From Paenibacillus oenotherae (GTDB lineage: Bacteria > Bacillota > Bacilli > Paenibacillales > Paenibacillaceae), in assembly GCF_019443105.1 (NCBI RefSeq), contig NZ_JAHZIJ010000009.1:122257-186256 (forward strand): 64,000 bases of DNA, given 5' to 3'. The notes under the pieces are model-generated. The model saw nothing but the letters and a program-made list of their open reading frames with translations, did no database searches and had not been told where the DNA came from. Positions 32,853 to 42,363 of the stretch are shown piece by piece. Positions within the stretch are counted from its first letter, which is position 1, and every line of letters starts with the position of its first letter. The position numbers and the translations under genes were made by a program.

Positions 32853-34040
32853 TTGACGAAAGAATTGCGTGCGCTGCTCCAGAAACTGGACGGCATGAAA
32901 CAGGAAGTACGGACAATGTTGGCAGAGGACAAGACGACCGAAGCCAAGGCAAAAATGGACGAAGTGCGCAGCCTGCAGGAGAAGGTTGATCTGCAGCGTG
33001 AACTGGAGGAAACGGAAGCCCGCGGTCTTGGCGGCAAGGAGCTGGATGAGGACGGCAAAGTACCTGAGCGCGAAATGCGCGAGCTGGAACAGGAGTACAC
33101 AGGTATTGTCCTTCGAGGTATTCGCCGCCAAGGGATCAACGATGAACAGCGCAGCATTATCGCGGAATACGAGCGTCGCGCAACGATGAACAGTGGCAAC
33201 ACGAATCCTGCCATCCCAGACGGGGATGTGGGCATTGTAATTCCACAGGATATCCAGACACAAATCAACACGTTGATGCGGGCTTGGAACGATCTTTCGG
33301 AGTATGTGACCGTGGAAAACGTCACGGCATTGTCGGGCTCTCGCGTTCTGGAGACCGATGCCGACATGACACCATTTGCAGATGTGGATGAGTATGGAGT
33401 CATCGCTGCTACGGACAATCCGAAGTTTACACCAATTACCTACAAGGTGAAAAAGCGTGCAGGCTACTTGCCGCTGACGAACGAGTTGCTGGCCGATAAC
33501 GATGCGAACCTGATTAATTACGTAACCAATTGGATCGCCCGCAAAGCTGCTCATACACGCAACACGCACATTATTACGGCTGTAAAAACGTTGACGCCTT
33601 CGGCGGTGGCGAATCTCGCTGCACTCAATAAGATTTTGAACATCACACTGGACCCTGCTATTAGCATCATGGCCTCTATCATGACGAATCAGGATGGTTT
33701 CGATTGGCTCGATAATCAGGTTGACGGCATGGGGCGGCCTATTCTGAGCGAAGACTTTACAAAACCCGGACGAAAGCTGTTCAAGGGCCGTCCGATCGTC
33801 GTCGTCAGCAATCGGATTCTACCATCGGTCACCGGCACTCCGAACAAGGCACCGCTGTTTGTCGGTAACTTGAAGCAGTTCCTTGTATTGTTTAATCGCC
33901 GGTTTTTCGAGCTCGCATCGACACGCGAAGGCGGCGATGCATGGCGCCGTGATACGACGGAGCTGCGCACGATCATGCGCGACGACTACGTTAAATGGGA
34001 CGTCGCATCCCTCGTATACGGTCAACTGAGCCTTGCGTAA
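32853..34040 (+). CDS. HK97-fold major capsid protein
   Basis: A 395-residue protein. N-terminal coiled-coil delta/scaffold region over ~1-100 (TKELRALLQKLDGMKQEVRT), expected to be removed by the protease, followed by the HK97 core: IPQDIQTQINTLMRAWNDLS, GYLPLTNELLADNDANLINY, RRFFELASTREGGDAWRRDT. TTG 32853 follows GAGGTGATTATT. Confidence 0.95.
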   Translation: MTKELRALLQKLDGMKQEVRTMLAEDKTTEAKAKMDEVRSLQEKVDLQRELEETEARGLGGKELDEDGKVPEREMRELEQEYTGIVLRGIRRQGINDEQRSIIAEYERRATMNSGNTNPAIPDGDVGIVIPQDIQTQINTLMRAWNDLSEYVTVENVTALSGSRVLETDADMTPFADVDEYGVIAATDNPKFTPITYKVKKRAGYLPLTNELLADNDANLINYVTNWIARKAAHTRNTHIITAVKTLTPSAVANLAALNKILNITLDPAISIMASIMTNQDGFDWLDNQVDGMGRPILSEDFTKPGRKLFKGRPIVVVSNRILPSVTGTPNKAPLFVGNLKQFLVLFNRRFFELASTREGGDAWRRDTTELRTIMRDDYVKWDVASLVYGQLSLA

Positions 34041-34094
34041 TCGGTGGCGGGGATCAACCCCGCCTATCTCAATAAAACAGAACGAGGTGATTAA

Positions 34095-34253
34095 ATGAGC
34101 GAGAAGTTAACCAAAAAACCAACTAACTATAAACAGGATACAGTGCTACACTCCCCTAGCGGCTATCGATATGCTCTGGAAGTAGATGATTCTGGGAACA
34201 TCTCCACGAAGCTGGTTGAGGAAGTGAGCGGCGATGCCGATATTGACGCTTGA
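34095..34253 (+). CDS. Small protein between capsid and connector
   Basis: 52 residues (SEKLTKKPTNYKQDTVLHSP onward), GAGGTGATTAA before ATG 34095, overlapping the connector gene by 20 bp. Similar tiny genes sit here in many HK97-type phages (possible head decoration). No domain recognised. Confidence 0.6.
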   Translation: MSEKLTKKPTNYKQDTVLHSPSGYRYALEVDDSGNISTKLVEEVSGDADIDA

Positions 34254-34536
34254 TGAAACGAAAACATGGCTTAGAATCGACGGAGAAGACGATGACACAT
34301 CCATCTACATGTTGATGGGGGCTGCTGAGACTTATCTGCATAACGCGACCGAGGTCACGTTCGACTCATCAAATGATCTTGCAAAGCTCTACTGTCTTGT
34401 GCTCACAGCAGACTGGTATGAAAATCGTGAATTAATTGGATCTCAACCATCAGACAAGGTGCGGTATACATGCCAATCGATAATGGCTCAATTGCAGCAT
34501 GCATACGTACCTCCACCTGAAGGTGAGACCGCATGA
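34234..34536 (+). CDS. Head-tail connector protein (gp6-like)
   Basis: A 100-residue helical connector: PILTLDETKTWLRIDGEDDD, TSIYMLMGAAETYLHNATEV, LTADWYENRELI. It is the adaptor that stacks under the portal (HK97 gp6/phi11 family). Confidence 0.9.
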   Translation: MPILTLDETKTWLRIDGEDDDTSIYMLMGAAETYLHNATEVTFDSSNDLAKLYCLVLTADWYENRELIGSQPSDKVRYTCQSIMAQLQHAYVPPPEGETA

Positions 34537-34862
34537 CGATCCTCGTTAATCGTTTGGACAAGCGAGTAAAAGTCTATCGTCCCCCAGGACCCGAGGAAAC
34601 GGACGAATACGGCGAACCCCTTAACGTTCCGATAGAGGTCTGCAATATATGGGCTGCGATCGAGCCGTTACAGGGCCGTGAGTACTTCGCCGCGATGCAG
34701 GTAAACGCCGAAGTGACAACCCGTATCCGTATCCGTTATCGCGAAGGGGTTGACCGGACTATGTTCGTTAAGCACAAAGGTCTGGAGTTCGAGATCCTTT
34801 ATACTATCAATCCAAAATTTGAAAATAAAGAGATACAGCTCATGTGCAAGGAGCGACAGTGA
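34533..34862 (+). CDS. Head closure / head-tail adaptor (SPP1 gp16-like)
   Basis: A 109-residue beta-rich protein: LVNRLDKRVKVYRPPGPEET, VCNIWAAIEPLQGREYFAAM, TRIRIRYREGVDRTM. The WAxIxPLxGxE pattern is diagnostic for phage head-tail joining proteins. 4-bp overlap with the connector. Confidence 0.92.
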   Translation: MTILVNRLDKRVKVYRPPGPEETDEYGEPLNVPIEVCNIWAAIEPLQGREYFAAMQVNAEVTTRIRIRYREGVDRTMFVKHKGLEFEILYTINPKFENKEIQLMCKERQ

Positions 34863-34863
34863 T

Positions 34864-35313
34864 ATGGCGAGTAGCGATATTGTTGGTATGAGAGAGCTCC
34901 AACGCCTATTTCAGCGCCTTGGCAGGGTGCCTCAGTCTGCTGCAACTCGCGGTGCGCGAGCCGGGGCGCGGATAGCTCTCAGGGCGGCTAAAGCCAAAGC
35001 GCCAGTTGACCTAGGAGATTTGAAGCGTGGAATCATCATGAAGGCAGAACGGCGTGTGAGGGTTGGCAAAAAGGTATATGACATCATGATGGACCCTGCC
35101 AAAAGTGACATCTTTGCAAAGACATCACTGGCTGGGAAAAGGTCGTATTATCCTGCGAGCCAAGAGTATGGCTGGATGATGCAGAGCGGTCAATACATTC
35201 CGGGATATCGCTATTTGAGGCGGGCTATCGACGATAACGCGCAGGAAATTAAAAACAAGACGCTATCGGAGGCCGCCAAAGATATTGATAGGCTCCTTAA
35301 TAGGGGGAGGTGA
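34864..35313 (+). CDS. HK97 gp10-like tail-completion protein
   Basis: A 149-residue protein: ARAGARIALRAAKAKAPVDL, GDLKRGIIMK and SQEYGWMMQSGQYIPGYRYL match HK97 gp10. It joins the tail tube to the head adaptors. Starts at ATG 34864 just after the upstream TGA. Confidence 0.9.
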   Translation: MASSDIVGMRELQRLFQRLGRVPQSAATRGARAGARIALRAAKAKAPVDLGDLKRGIIMKAERRVRVGKKVYDIMMDPAKSDIFAKTSLAGKRSYYPASQEYGWMMQSGQYIPGYRYLRRAIDDNAQEIKNKTLSEAAKDIDRLLNRGR

Positions 35314-35318
35314 TCACT

Positions 35319-35717
35319 TTGGACTTTGAAGCGGCGTTAAAAAAGGAACTGGAGACTGTCACGATACTCAATAAGCGCATTTATCCACTTACGGCGCCTG
35401 AGGCTATCCCGGCAAACGGTGTCCCTTATTTGATCTACATCTCCAGTGAAGGCGTGCGGGCTAAAAGCATAGGAGAAGGCTATTTATCCGGAAAAACCGT
35501 AAATGCTGAGCTGCACATTGTAGCAGCTCGTTATGCAGACTTGAAGGCGATCACGAATAATGTGGTCGCCTTACTTATTGGAATGGAACAACGTGTGATC
35601 GGGACAGGCGGACCGTACATCCAAGAACTTACTTACCGAACACCCGTAGAAATATACGAGAGTCAACCAAAACTCTATCGATGCGTGACAGAAATACAAG
35701 TTTATTTTGAGGAGTGA
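35319..35717 (+). CDS. Tail terminator-like protein (DUF3168/gp17 type)
   Basis: About 132 residues: DFEAALKKELETVTILNKRI, IPANGVPYLIYISSEG, VTEIQVYFEE. Length and position fit the tail terminator. TTG 35319 is preferred because GGGGGAGGTG lies 6-7 nt upstream; GTG 35310 is the alternative. Confidence 0.8.
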   Translation: MDFEAALKKELETVTILNKRIYPLTAPEAIPANGVPYLIYISSEGVRAKSIGEGYLSGKTVNAELHIVAARYADLKAITNNVVALLIGMEQRVIGTGGPYIQELTYRTPVEIYESQPKLYRCVTEIQVYFEE

Positions 35718-35722
35718 TTATA

Positions 35723-36139
35723 GTGGCAAAAAGAGCACTAGGTACAAAGCTTAAAATTGGAACACCTGGAACAGCCATTGGAGAGCTTACATCCATATCG
35801 TCACCGTCGATGAGTCAAGAGACGATTGACGTCACGACATTGGACAGCGCAGGCGAGTACCGAGAGTTTATCGGTGGATTTAAGGATGGCGGAGAGGTTT
35901 CGGCGTCTGGATTTTTTAACCCTCAGGATGCTGGACAAGCAGCTGTCTATGAAGCCCTAGAAGACAGCGCCGAAGAAGATTTTACGATTGAATTCCCGGC
36001 TGCCATGGGGGCTACGTGGACGTTTAAAGGTGTGGTAACAGCCTACTCTACATCTGCAGAGTTGGAAGATGCAATTAGCTTTGAGATTACGATTAAAGTA
36101 TCAGGTAAGCCGACGCTGACGATCACGCCAACACCATAA
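35723..36139 (+). CDS. Major tail (tube) protein
   Basis: A 138-residue Ig-like tail tube subunit: AKRALGTKLKIGTPGTAIGE, SISSPSMSQETIDVTTLDSA, GEYREFIGGFKDGGEVSASG. The family motif E-x-I-D-V-T-x-L is clear. GTG 35723 follows GAGGAGTG. Confidence 0.92.
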   Translation: MAKRALGTKLKIGTPGTAIGELTSISSPSMSQETIDVTTLDSAGEYREFIGGFKDGGEVSASGFFNPQDAGQAAVYEALEDSAEEDFTIEFPAAMGATWTFKGVVTAYSTSAELEDAISFEITIKVSGKPTLTITPTP

Positions 36140-36155
36140 TAGGAGGAACAATTGA

Positions 36156-36536
36156 ATGGCTGACAAAAACAATGATGTTGTGATTATTAACCTGGACCGC
36201 CCTCGCGTATTGCGCTACGGACACAAGGCACTTAAGACGTTGACAGCCTTAACCGGCCGCAGCATCGACGAATTGGAAGGCGATGACGGTTTTGATATGG
36301 AGCACATCGAGAAGTTTATCTATTGCGGTCTGCTCTCAGATGCTCGCGATAACGGCGAAACGCTGAAATTAGAGCAAATGGAAGACCTGTTGGATTGTGC
36401 ACCGAGTTATCAGCATGTCATCGAAAGCATGCAGCGGGCCTTTACGGTTGCGTTCGGACCAGCCCCTGAACCAGCGGGAAACCCCCAGCTGCCGGTGGAG
36501 ACGGCGGCAGCGAATGGGACTGGGAACAAAGCTTAA
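36156..36536 (+). CDS. Tail assembly chaperone, short form (gpG-like)
   Basis: A 126-residue protein: DVVIINLDRPRVLRYGHKAL, TALTGRSIDELEGDDG. It sits between tube and tape measure, as tail assembly chaperones do. Near its end lies the slippery heptamer G GGA AAC (36476-36482), which lets ribosomes shift to -1 and make the fusion with the next frame. Confidence 0.9.
   Translation: MADKNNDVVIINLDRPRVLRYGHKALKTLTALTGRSIDELEGDDGFDMEHIEKFIYCGLLSDARDNGETLKLEQMEDLLDCAPSYQHVIESMQRAFTVAFGPAPEPAGNPQLPVETAAANGTGNKA
36476..36482 (+). promoter_or_regulatory. -1 ribosomal frameshift site GGGAAAC
   Basis: In the chaperone frame this reads G GGA AAC, a canonical X XXY YYZ slippery sequence. After slipping, translation continues open through EWDWEQSLKVALQVGVSLRD to 36826. 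The same arrangement (GGGAAAG) operates in lambda G/GT. Confidence 0.85.
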
Positions 36537-36826
36537 AGGTAGCTTTGCAGGTCGGGGTATCTTTACGAGATTACAACGACATGACGCCGCACGAGCTCAA
36601 TTTGCACATCCAAGTGTACGCTGAGCACAATCGCCGCGAGATTGAGGAGGGGCTGACCCTCGCCTATATGACGGCCTACTGGCATCGAGTCAAGCGGATG
36701 CCGGATCTAAAAAAGCTCATCCAGGACACAAGGCCGAGAGTGAGTAAAACACCTGAGCAATTGCTTGCCCAGGTCAAAGCTATAAACGCAGCTATGGGCG
36801 GCGTGATTAATGAGGGCGGTATCTAA
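36482..36826 (+). CDS. Tail assembly chaperone, -1 frame extension (gpGT second half)
   Basis: Read by -1 shift from the upstream gene. Contains DWEQSLKVALQVGVSLRDYN, MTPHELNLHIQVYAEH and LTLAYMTAYWHRVKRMPDLK, typical of the T half of gpGT (and of phi11/SPP1 gp17.5*). An isolated TTG at 36545 exists but has no convincing RBS, so the fusion is the likely product. Confidence 0.85.
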   Translation, partial: PPAAGGDGGSEWDWEQSLKVALQVGVSLRDYNDMTPHELNLHIQVYAEHNRREIEEGLTLAYMTAYWHRVKRMPDLKKLIQDTRPRVSKTPEQLLAQVKAINAAMGGVINEGGI

Positions 36827-36865
36827 CCGTTCTCTTTTTCATTTCTACAGGGAAGGAGGCGGGAC

Positions 36866-39808
36866 ATGGCTGTTGTACGAAATCTACTCATTCGAGCCGG
36901 CGCAGATTTTTCTAGTATGCGGCGCGAAATGACAAGGGCCCAAGCAGATCTTAACAAATTCAAAGCTGGTATAAATAATACGTTACGAGGCATAGGGGCT
37001 GCACTTGCTGCTGTTGGTGTAGGCATGGGGTTAGGGTCAGCGATTAAGGATGCAATGACATATGAGGCGTCTTTGCAGCAGATTAACCGCATGATGCAAA
37101 CCAGCGCTGGCGAGTTTAAGCGATGGTCAGAGGAAAGCGCTATAGCATTTGGTATCGCCCGATCCGAAGCAGTAAAATACGGAGCGGTATTTAGCAATCT
37201 TATCGGCACGTTTGAATCAGATTCCGCGCAGCTTGCGAACCATACGAAAGACATTCTTAAAACATCCGCTGTTATATCTGGTGCGACGGGTCGGGATATG
37301 GAAGATGTCATGTGGCGTATTCGGTCAGGGTTGCTCGGCAACACCGAAGCCATTGAAGACTTAGGGGTTAATGTGAACGTCGCGATGCTGGAATCAACCG
37401 AAGCCTTTAAGAAGTTTGCCAATGGAAAGAGCTGGCTGCAACTCAGTTTTCAGACACAACAACAGATCCGGTTATTCGGCATCATGGAACAATCGGCCAA
37501 GAAATACGGCACGGAGGTAGCTGTCAATACAGCCTCCAAACTTGGAACACTGGTAGCGATCTTGCGTAATGTCAAGCTATCTCTTGGGCAAGCTTTTTTA
37601 CCTATTGTAAATCTGGTGCTGCCTATCTTGACTACACTCGCGACGGCCTTGGCCCGCGTCATGTCCTTGGTTGCCCAATTTTCGCAGGCGCTGTTTGGAA
37701 AGAAAACGGAGCAGCAAACGAGTAATGTAAACAACCTTGCAACGGCTTATACCAATGCTGGAGATGCTGCCAAAAAAGCAGGTAAAAAGGCTGCTCAATC
37801 TGTGGCAGGTTTTGATCAGCTCAATGTTATCAATAAGAGCTCAGCAAGTGGAGCAGATGACGAAACACCAGCAGCAAGCGGAGCAGCAGACATAGGGCTC
37901 GGTGAAATTGGCGGAGGTTTTGCTGATACTGCCGTTGAGGTGTCGGCTGAGGTGCAAGCCATGGCCGATAAAATAAAGGCCACGTTAAACGGACTGCGCT
38001 CCAGTTTCGGGGGCTTTGGCCAATCCCTTGCACAGACGTTTGCTGGCATCGGACCAGCGCTTCAACCGTTTGTGGACATGCTGACGCCCATTGGTAAATC
38101 GGTGCGGAGTATCGGCAATACGTTCATCCAGCTTAAAGATAACTTTCTGGTCCCCTTTGCAACCTATGTTCTTGGTGATTTTATCCCATCAATTGTGACA
38201 GGGTTTGTAAAGTCGTTTGCACCAGTAATTGCCCATCAAATCACATGGGCATTTGCCATGGTCGATAAGACATTTAAAAATGCAACTAACACGATATCAA
38301 GCCTATGGACGTCAACATGGTTACCTGCATTGGAATTGATTAAGCAGGCGTTTATAACGAACATGCCGCTGATTGCAGGTTCTCTTGACAGCCTGTTAAC
38401 CAACACGCTTAATCCGTTCGTAGACTTTTTTATAAATCAATTTGTGCTGCCAATCGCATCATCAGCCCATGAAACGCTTGTTCCGATATTTACAAAGACT
38501 TTGGTTTGGGCGGTCGGTCAGTTTGCGGATACCTTCGAAAATGCGGTTAAGACAATAAACGGGTTATGGGAGAGTACGCTATTACCAGCCTTGTCGCAAC
38601 TGCGAGATGCGTTTCTAGATGCGTTTCCGAAGATTGCGGGGGCCTTGGACAACTTGCTGGATAACACGATCAAACCTTTAGTCGAGTACATCCTCAATGA
38701 TTTCGTTATCCCTGTAGCCGATGCGATCGTCCGCACACTGGTACCGATTTTGTCGCAAACGCTAGTGGTAGCTTTCCGAGAGATGGCCACCAATTTTAAA
38801 TGGGCGGTCGGAATAATCAATGATACCTACAAGACAGTGCTCAAACCGGTATTCGATCTCATTAAAAAAATCGTACTAGACACCCTTCAGATCGTGAAGA
38901 ATCTATGGGACGAGTACGGGGCTGACATATTAAACGGTTTGACTGAAACAATGACTAGTATTAGGAGTCTGTTTCAGAGCTTATGGGACGATATTTTGAA
39001 GCCCATAATCATTCCGTTTTTGGAAATGCTCACATGGTTGTGGGACAAGCACCTCAAGGGCCTAGTTACCGAGATTGGTAATTTTGTCGCAAAGCTGATT
39101 ACAGCTGCGATGGATATTAACAATAAGTTTATCGCGCCTATAGTCGGTTTTTTGATTAAGACTTTTGGTCCTACATTTACGAATATTTTTAATCTGGTAT
39201 CCGATGTGGTTGGCACGGCAGTTGGGATAATCTCCGACGTAATTAAGGGACTGCTACGCGCATTAGGCGGTGTGATCGACTTTATCGCAGGCGTCTTTAC
39301 CCTCGATTGGAAACGCGCCTGGGGTGGTATTCAAACGTGGTTTGAGGGATTCAAGGATGTTTTAGTTGGTATCTTTAAGGGCGCGGTTAATCTGATCATT
39401 GACGCGGTTAATTTCATGGTAAGACAGCTCAATAAAATAGACATTAAAATTCCCGATTGGGATTGGTTACCTGATGGTATGCAGGGCAAGTCCTTCGGGA
39501 TTAACATTCCGGAGATTCCCAAACTCGCTAAGGGCGGACTGGCCTATGGGCCGACACTCGCGATGGTAGGGGATAACCGTGGAGCTGCAGCTGACCCCGA
39601 AGTAATAGCACCCTTGTCAAAACTGTCAGGCATAATGGGTAACGACAACAGCGAGGTTGTATCAGTGCTTCGGGCGATCTTGTCGGCTGTTAAGCAGAGC
39701 GGTCCCGGCGATCAGGCTGTAATCAGCAAGTCCGATCTTGCACGGGCTGCAATATCCGGGCAAAATGACCTGACACGCCGAGCGGGTCACACATTAGCAA
39801 TTACGTAA
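36866..39808 (+). CDS. Tail tape measure protein
   Basis: A 980-residue protein. N-terminal coiled coil (MRREMTRAQADLNKFKAGIN) and TMP core (LQQINRMMQTSAGEFKRWSE, DMEDVMWRIRSGLLGNTEAI, ASKLGTLVAILRNVKLSLGQ), long hydrophobic helical repeats in the middle, and a C-terminal phage-tail segment (KGGLAYGPTLAMVGDN). Two ~110-residue halves (ITWAFAMVDKTFKNATNTIS and LVWAVGQFADTFENAVKTIN) are internal duplicates. Length predicts a tail of roughly 145 nm by the usual 1.5 angstrom per residue rule. AAGGAGGCGGG precedes ATG. Confidence 0.95.
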   Translation: MAVVRNLLIRAGADFSSMRREMTRAQADLNKFKAGINNTLRGIGAALAAVGVGMGLGSAIKDAMTYEASLQQINRMMQTSAGEFKRWSEESAIAFGIARSEAVKYGAVFSNLIGTFESDSAQLANHTKDILKTSAVISGATGRDMEDVMWRIRSGLLGNTEAIEDLGVNVNVAMLESTEAFKKFANGKSWLQLSFQTQQQIRLFGIMEQSAKKYGTEVAVNTASKLGTLVAILRNVKLSLGQAFLPIVNLVLPILTTLATALARVMSLVAQFSQALFGKKTEQQTSNVNNLATAYTNAGDAAKKAGKKAAQSVAGFDQLNVINKSSASGADDETPAASGAADIGLGEIGGGFADTAVEVSAEVQAMADKIKATLNGLRSSFGGFGQSLAQTFAGIGPALQPFVDMLTPIGKSVRSIGNTFIQLKDNFLVPFATYVLGDFIPSIVTGFVKSFAPVIAHQITWAFAMVDKTFKNATNTISSLWTSTWLPALELIKQAFITNMPLIAGSLDSLLTNTLNPFVDFFINQFVLPIASSAHETLVPIFTKTLVWAVGQFADTFENAVKTINGLWESTLLPALSQLRDAFLDAFPKIAGALDNLLDNTIKPLVEYILNDFVIPVADAIVRTLVPILSQTLVVAFREMATNFKWAVGIINDTYKTVLKPVFDLIKKIVLDTLQIVKNLWDEYGADILNGLTETMTSIRSLFQSLWDDILKPIIIPFLEMLTWLWDKHLKGLVTEIGNFVAKLITAAMDINNKFIAPIVGFLIKTFGPTFTNIFNLVSDVVGTAVGIISDVIKGLLRALGGVIDFIAGVFTLDWKRAWGGIQTWFEGFKDVLVGIFKGAVNLIIDAVNFMVRQLNKIDIKIPDWDWLPDGMQGKSFGINIPEIPKLAKGGLAYGPTLAMVGDNRGAAADPEVIAPLSKLSGIMGNDNSEVVSVLRAILSAVKQSGPGDQAVISKSDLARAAISGQNDLTRRAGHTLAIT

Positions 39809-39821
39809 AGGAGGCGGGGAC

Positions 39822-40187
39822 GTGCTGCTTAAAATAAATAACGTAGAGATTGCTGCATATCCAAAGCCCGGAGATTTCAAAGTTACCATACTTGACCTGG
39901 ATGACGGCGAATCGACCGTCAGGACGTCAGACGGGACCTTGCACCGGGACCGTATTGCGGTTAAGCGGCAGGTGGAGATGAGTTTTGCGCCACTCCCAGA
40001 CAACAAAATATCAGCGATCTTGCAGGCGATGAGCGCGCCATTCTTCGACTTTTACTATCCTGACCCCATGGTAGGCGGGTATGTGACAAAGCGGATGTAT
40101 GTCGGTAATAGACCTGCAGCTGTGCCGATTGAGCGCAATGGTGTTCTATGGTGGGACGGTTTACAGATCACACTAACGGAGCAATAG
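39822..40187 (+). CDS. DUF6711-type tail protein
   Basis: A 121-residue protein: LLKINNVEIAAYPKPGDFKV, STVRTSDGTLHRDRIAVKRQ. Small tail proteins of this kind occur between tape measure and tail tip. GTG 39822 behind GGAGGCGGGG. Confidence 0.8.
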   Translation: MLLKINNVEIAAYPKPGDFKVTILDLDDGESTVRTSDGTLHRDRIAVKRQVEMSFAPLPDNKISAILQAMSAPFFDFYYPDPMVGGYVTKRMYVGNRPAAVPIERNGVLWWDGLQITLTEQ

Positions 40188-40190
40188 GTC

Positions 40191-42323
40191 ATGTATCCAA
40201 TATCTCCGCTATATGCGGACTATTTGCGGCGTAAAGACCGTGAGTTTTTGGTCAAGGCCAATATCGCGGGTATAGAGTACGACAACCGGGTGATCGTCGA
40301 TTTTGAAATCGACAACAGCCTAGTGCTGGGGGACGAGTTTGCGATCGGGACAACAACCTTATCCAAACTGACGATCAAGTTGCGGACGAACGACATCATC
40401 CCGTCAAGTGCTAAAGTTGTCCCTTATTTGGCGCTCTCTATGACGGGTGTCTCTTGGGATGACGCTGAATTCGCTTGGCAGGATGCCGATTTCCCGTGGT
40501 CTGGCGGTCCGTCTTCTTGGCTGCCGCTGGGTGAGTTTTATGTGGATAGTCGATCAAAGGTCAACGATGTATGGGAATTCACCTGCTACGACAAACTTGT
40601 ATTTGCTGACGCGGCCTATATCAGTTCGCTGCCCTACCCTGCGACGATGAAGGCTGTATGGGACGAGATATGTACACGGCTAGGCTATACCTACGACAGC
40701 AGCGTGGTCATCAATCCAGCCTATCAAATACAGGCGGGGCCAGCTGGGTACAGCATGCGGCAGATATTAGGCTACATCGCCAGCGCGAACAATGCCAGTG
40801 TGTTCGCGGGTAAAGACGGTACGATCAAATTCAAACGCTTCAGCGCAGCGGAGACCCCTGTATTTAATATCACCGGCTCCGATTATATCCGAGCTGTGCA
40901 AATCAATCCGATCAAGACATATACACGGGTAGTCGTGACCTATAACACAGAAGACGGGCTGACCTATGAGGCTGGATCCGGTGATGAAAATCACACGCTT
41001 TATGTCGAAAATCCATTTGCAACGCAAGCCATGGTGAACAACCTCCATGCTCAGCTAAACGGGTTGTCCTATCTGCCGGTTGCTATGGACGCAATGGGCT
41101 TTCCGCAACTGGAACACGGGGATTGTATCGGTTTCTCGGTGGACGAAGGACTAACGTGGGAGAATGCCACAATCCCGTGGCAGGACATGGATATCCCTTG
41201 GGACGGGATTGTTCACTACAAGACGTTCATCCTGCATAAGGTGTATAGCTTCAAGGGCGGCTTAAAAATGTCGATCGAAGCCCCGTCCAAGAGTGAACAG
41301 CAGTCAGAGTTTGTCGTAGAGGGCACATTAAGCCAACAGGTTAACAAGATCAACAGAGATGCGGTCAAGCAGGGCCGGAGCTACTACGGGGCAACGATCA
41401 CACGCACAGAGGGGCTTATCGTCGAGAGAGAGGACCATGCAAGCAAGGTTGTCCTTAACTCGGATGAAATGACGTTCTACAAGGGCTCAGACAAGGCTAT
41501 ATGGTTTGATCTGCCGAGTAACCGCTATAAATTCAAGGGCACACTTGAGGCTGCTGACGGTGTGTTTAGTGGGTCGCTATCCGCTGCGACTGGCACATTT
41601 GCAGGGTCGCTTTCTGCCGCTACTGGTACGTTTGCGGGCAACCTATCAGCCGCGGGCGGTACGTTCACGGGGGCACTATCCGCTGCAACGGGTACATTTG
41701 CGGGGAGCTTGTCAGCTGCAACTGGCACGTTTAGCGGCAATTTGTCAGCAGCAGGCGGGACGTTTACAGGGACACTAGTTGCTGCCAACGGATCGTTTTC
41801 AGGCACGATCACAGCAGCGACCATTAACGGGGGCACGATAACAGGGGCGGTTATCCGCACAGCATCAAGCTATCCATATTCTATTATGGACACGACGGGT
41901 AACTACTTTGGAGCCTATGCGTCAGCCAATAACTACATTAAGGTGTCGCCGTTTTATTTTTCTTCACCGCGTCCAGTTCTATCGTTTACTAATGGCGGGT
42001 TCGATGTGACTTTCGACCACTTTGCACCAGGTTATTTTAAGATTAGTGCGTTGGAGCTTCACTTGGATGCTAACGTGTTCATAACTGATAATCAGACTCT
42101 GTGGGTGAATGATTGGAGTAGAATCATAACGAATAGCGGAAATCTTGAAACAGAGCTTACGAATATCGGCTATCAAATAATGAGTAAAGCTTCTGCCGGA
42201 GTAAGTACTGGACAATCGGGTGGGCATAACCACGGCATACCTGACGGTACTGTTTTGAGGACGGCAGACGGAGGTACAGTTACTTATTTTTCTGCTCCAA
42301 ACCACTCCCATGCCCAAGTATAG
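40191..42323 (+). CDS. Tail tip / host-specificity protein with 11-residue repeats
   Basis: A 710-residue protein. Residues ~1-400 resemble tail-associated baseplate hub proteins (YLRRKDREFLVKANIAGIEY, FYVDSRSKVNDVWEFTCYDK, MRQILGYIASANNASVFAG). Residues ~452-540 are eight 11-residue repeats of the LSAATGTFAGS type. The C-terminus is a fibre-tip-like domain ending with GQSGGHNHGIPDGTVL, a His-rich metal-binding pattern of receptor tips. It presumably contacts the cell envelope. Confidence 0.82.
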   Translation: MYPISPLYADYLRRKDREFLVKANIAGIEYDNRVIVDFEIDNSLVLGDEFAIGTTTLSKLTIKLRTNDIIPSSAKVVPYLALSMTGVSWDDAEFAWQDADFPWSGGPSSWLPLGEFYVDSRSKVNDVWEFTCYDKLVFADAAYISSLPYPATMKAVWDEICTRLGYTYDSSVVINPAYQIQAGPAGYSMRQILGYIASANNASVFAGKDGTIKFKRFSAAETPVFNITGSDYIRAVQINPIKTYTRVVVTYNTEDGLTYEAGSGDENHTLYVENPFATQAMVNNLHAQLNGLSYLPVAMDAMGFPQLEHGDCIGFSVDEGLTWENATIPWQDMDIPWDGIVHYKTFILHKVYSFKGGLKMSIEAPSKSEQQSEFVVEGTLSQQVNKINRDAVKQGRSYYGATITRTEGLIVEREDHASKVVLNSDEMTFYKGSDKAIWFDLPSNRYKFKGTLEAADGVFSGSLSAATGTFAGSLSAATGTFAGNLSAAGGTFTGALSAATGTFAGSLSAATGTFSGNLSAAGGTFTGTLVAANGSFSGTITAATINGGTITGAVIRTASSYPYSIMDTTGNYFGAYASANNYIKVSPFYFSSPRPVLSFTNGGFDVTFDHFAPGYFKISALELHLDANVFITDNQTLWVNDWSRIITNSGNLETELTNIGYQIMSKASAGVSTGQSGGHNHGIPDGTVLRTADGGTVTYFSAPNHSHAQV
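41544..41807 (+). repeat. Eight 33-bp coding repeats in the tail tip gene
   Basis: Each unit encodes L-x-A-A-x-G-x-F-x-G-x (LEAADGVFSGS, LSAATGTFAGS, LSAATGTFAGN, LSAAGGTFTGA and relatives). Units 2-4 and 5-7 form a higher-order repeat (ATG.F, ATG.F, AGG.F), so a 99-bp block has duplicated. Confidence 0.9.
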
Positions 42324-42363
42324 TATGGTACAATAGTGCCAAATTGTGGAGGGGGTTAATAGT

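Noticed and set aside
41506-41860. Extra ORFs on both strands over the tail repeats
   Set aside because: Repeat-generated frames in other phases of a clear coding sequence.
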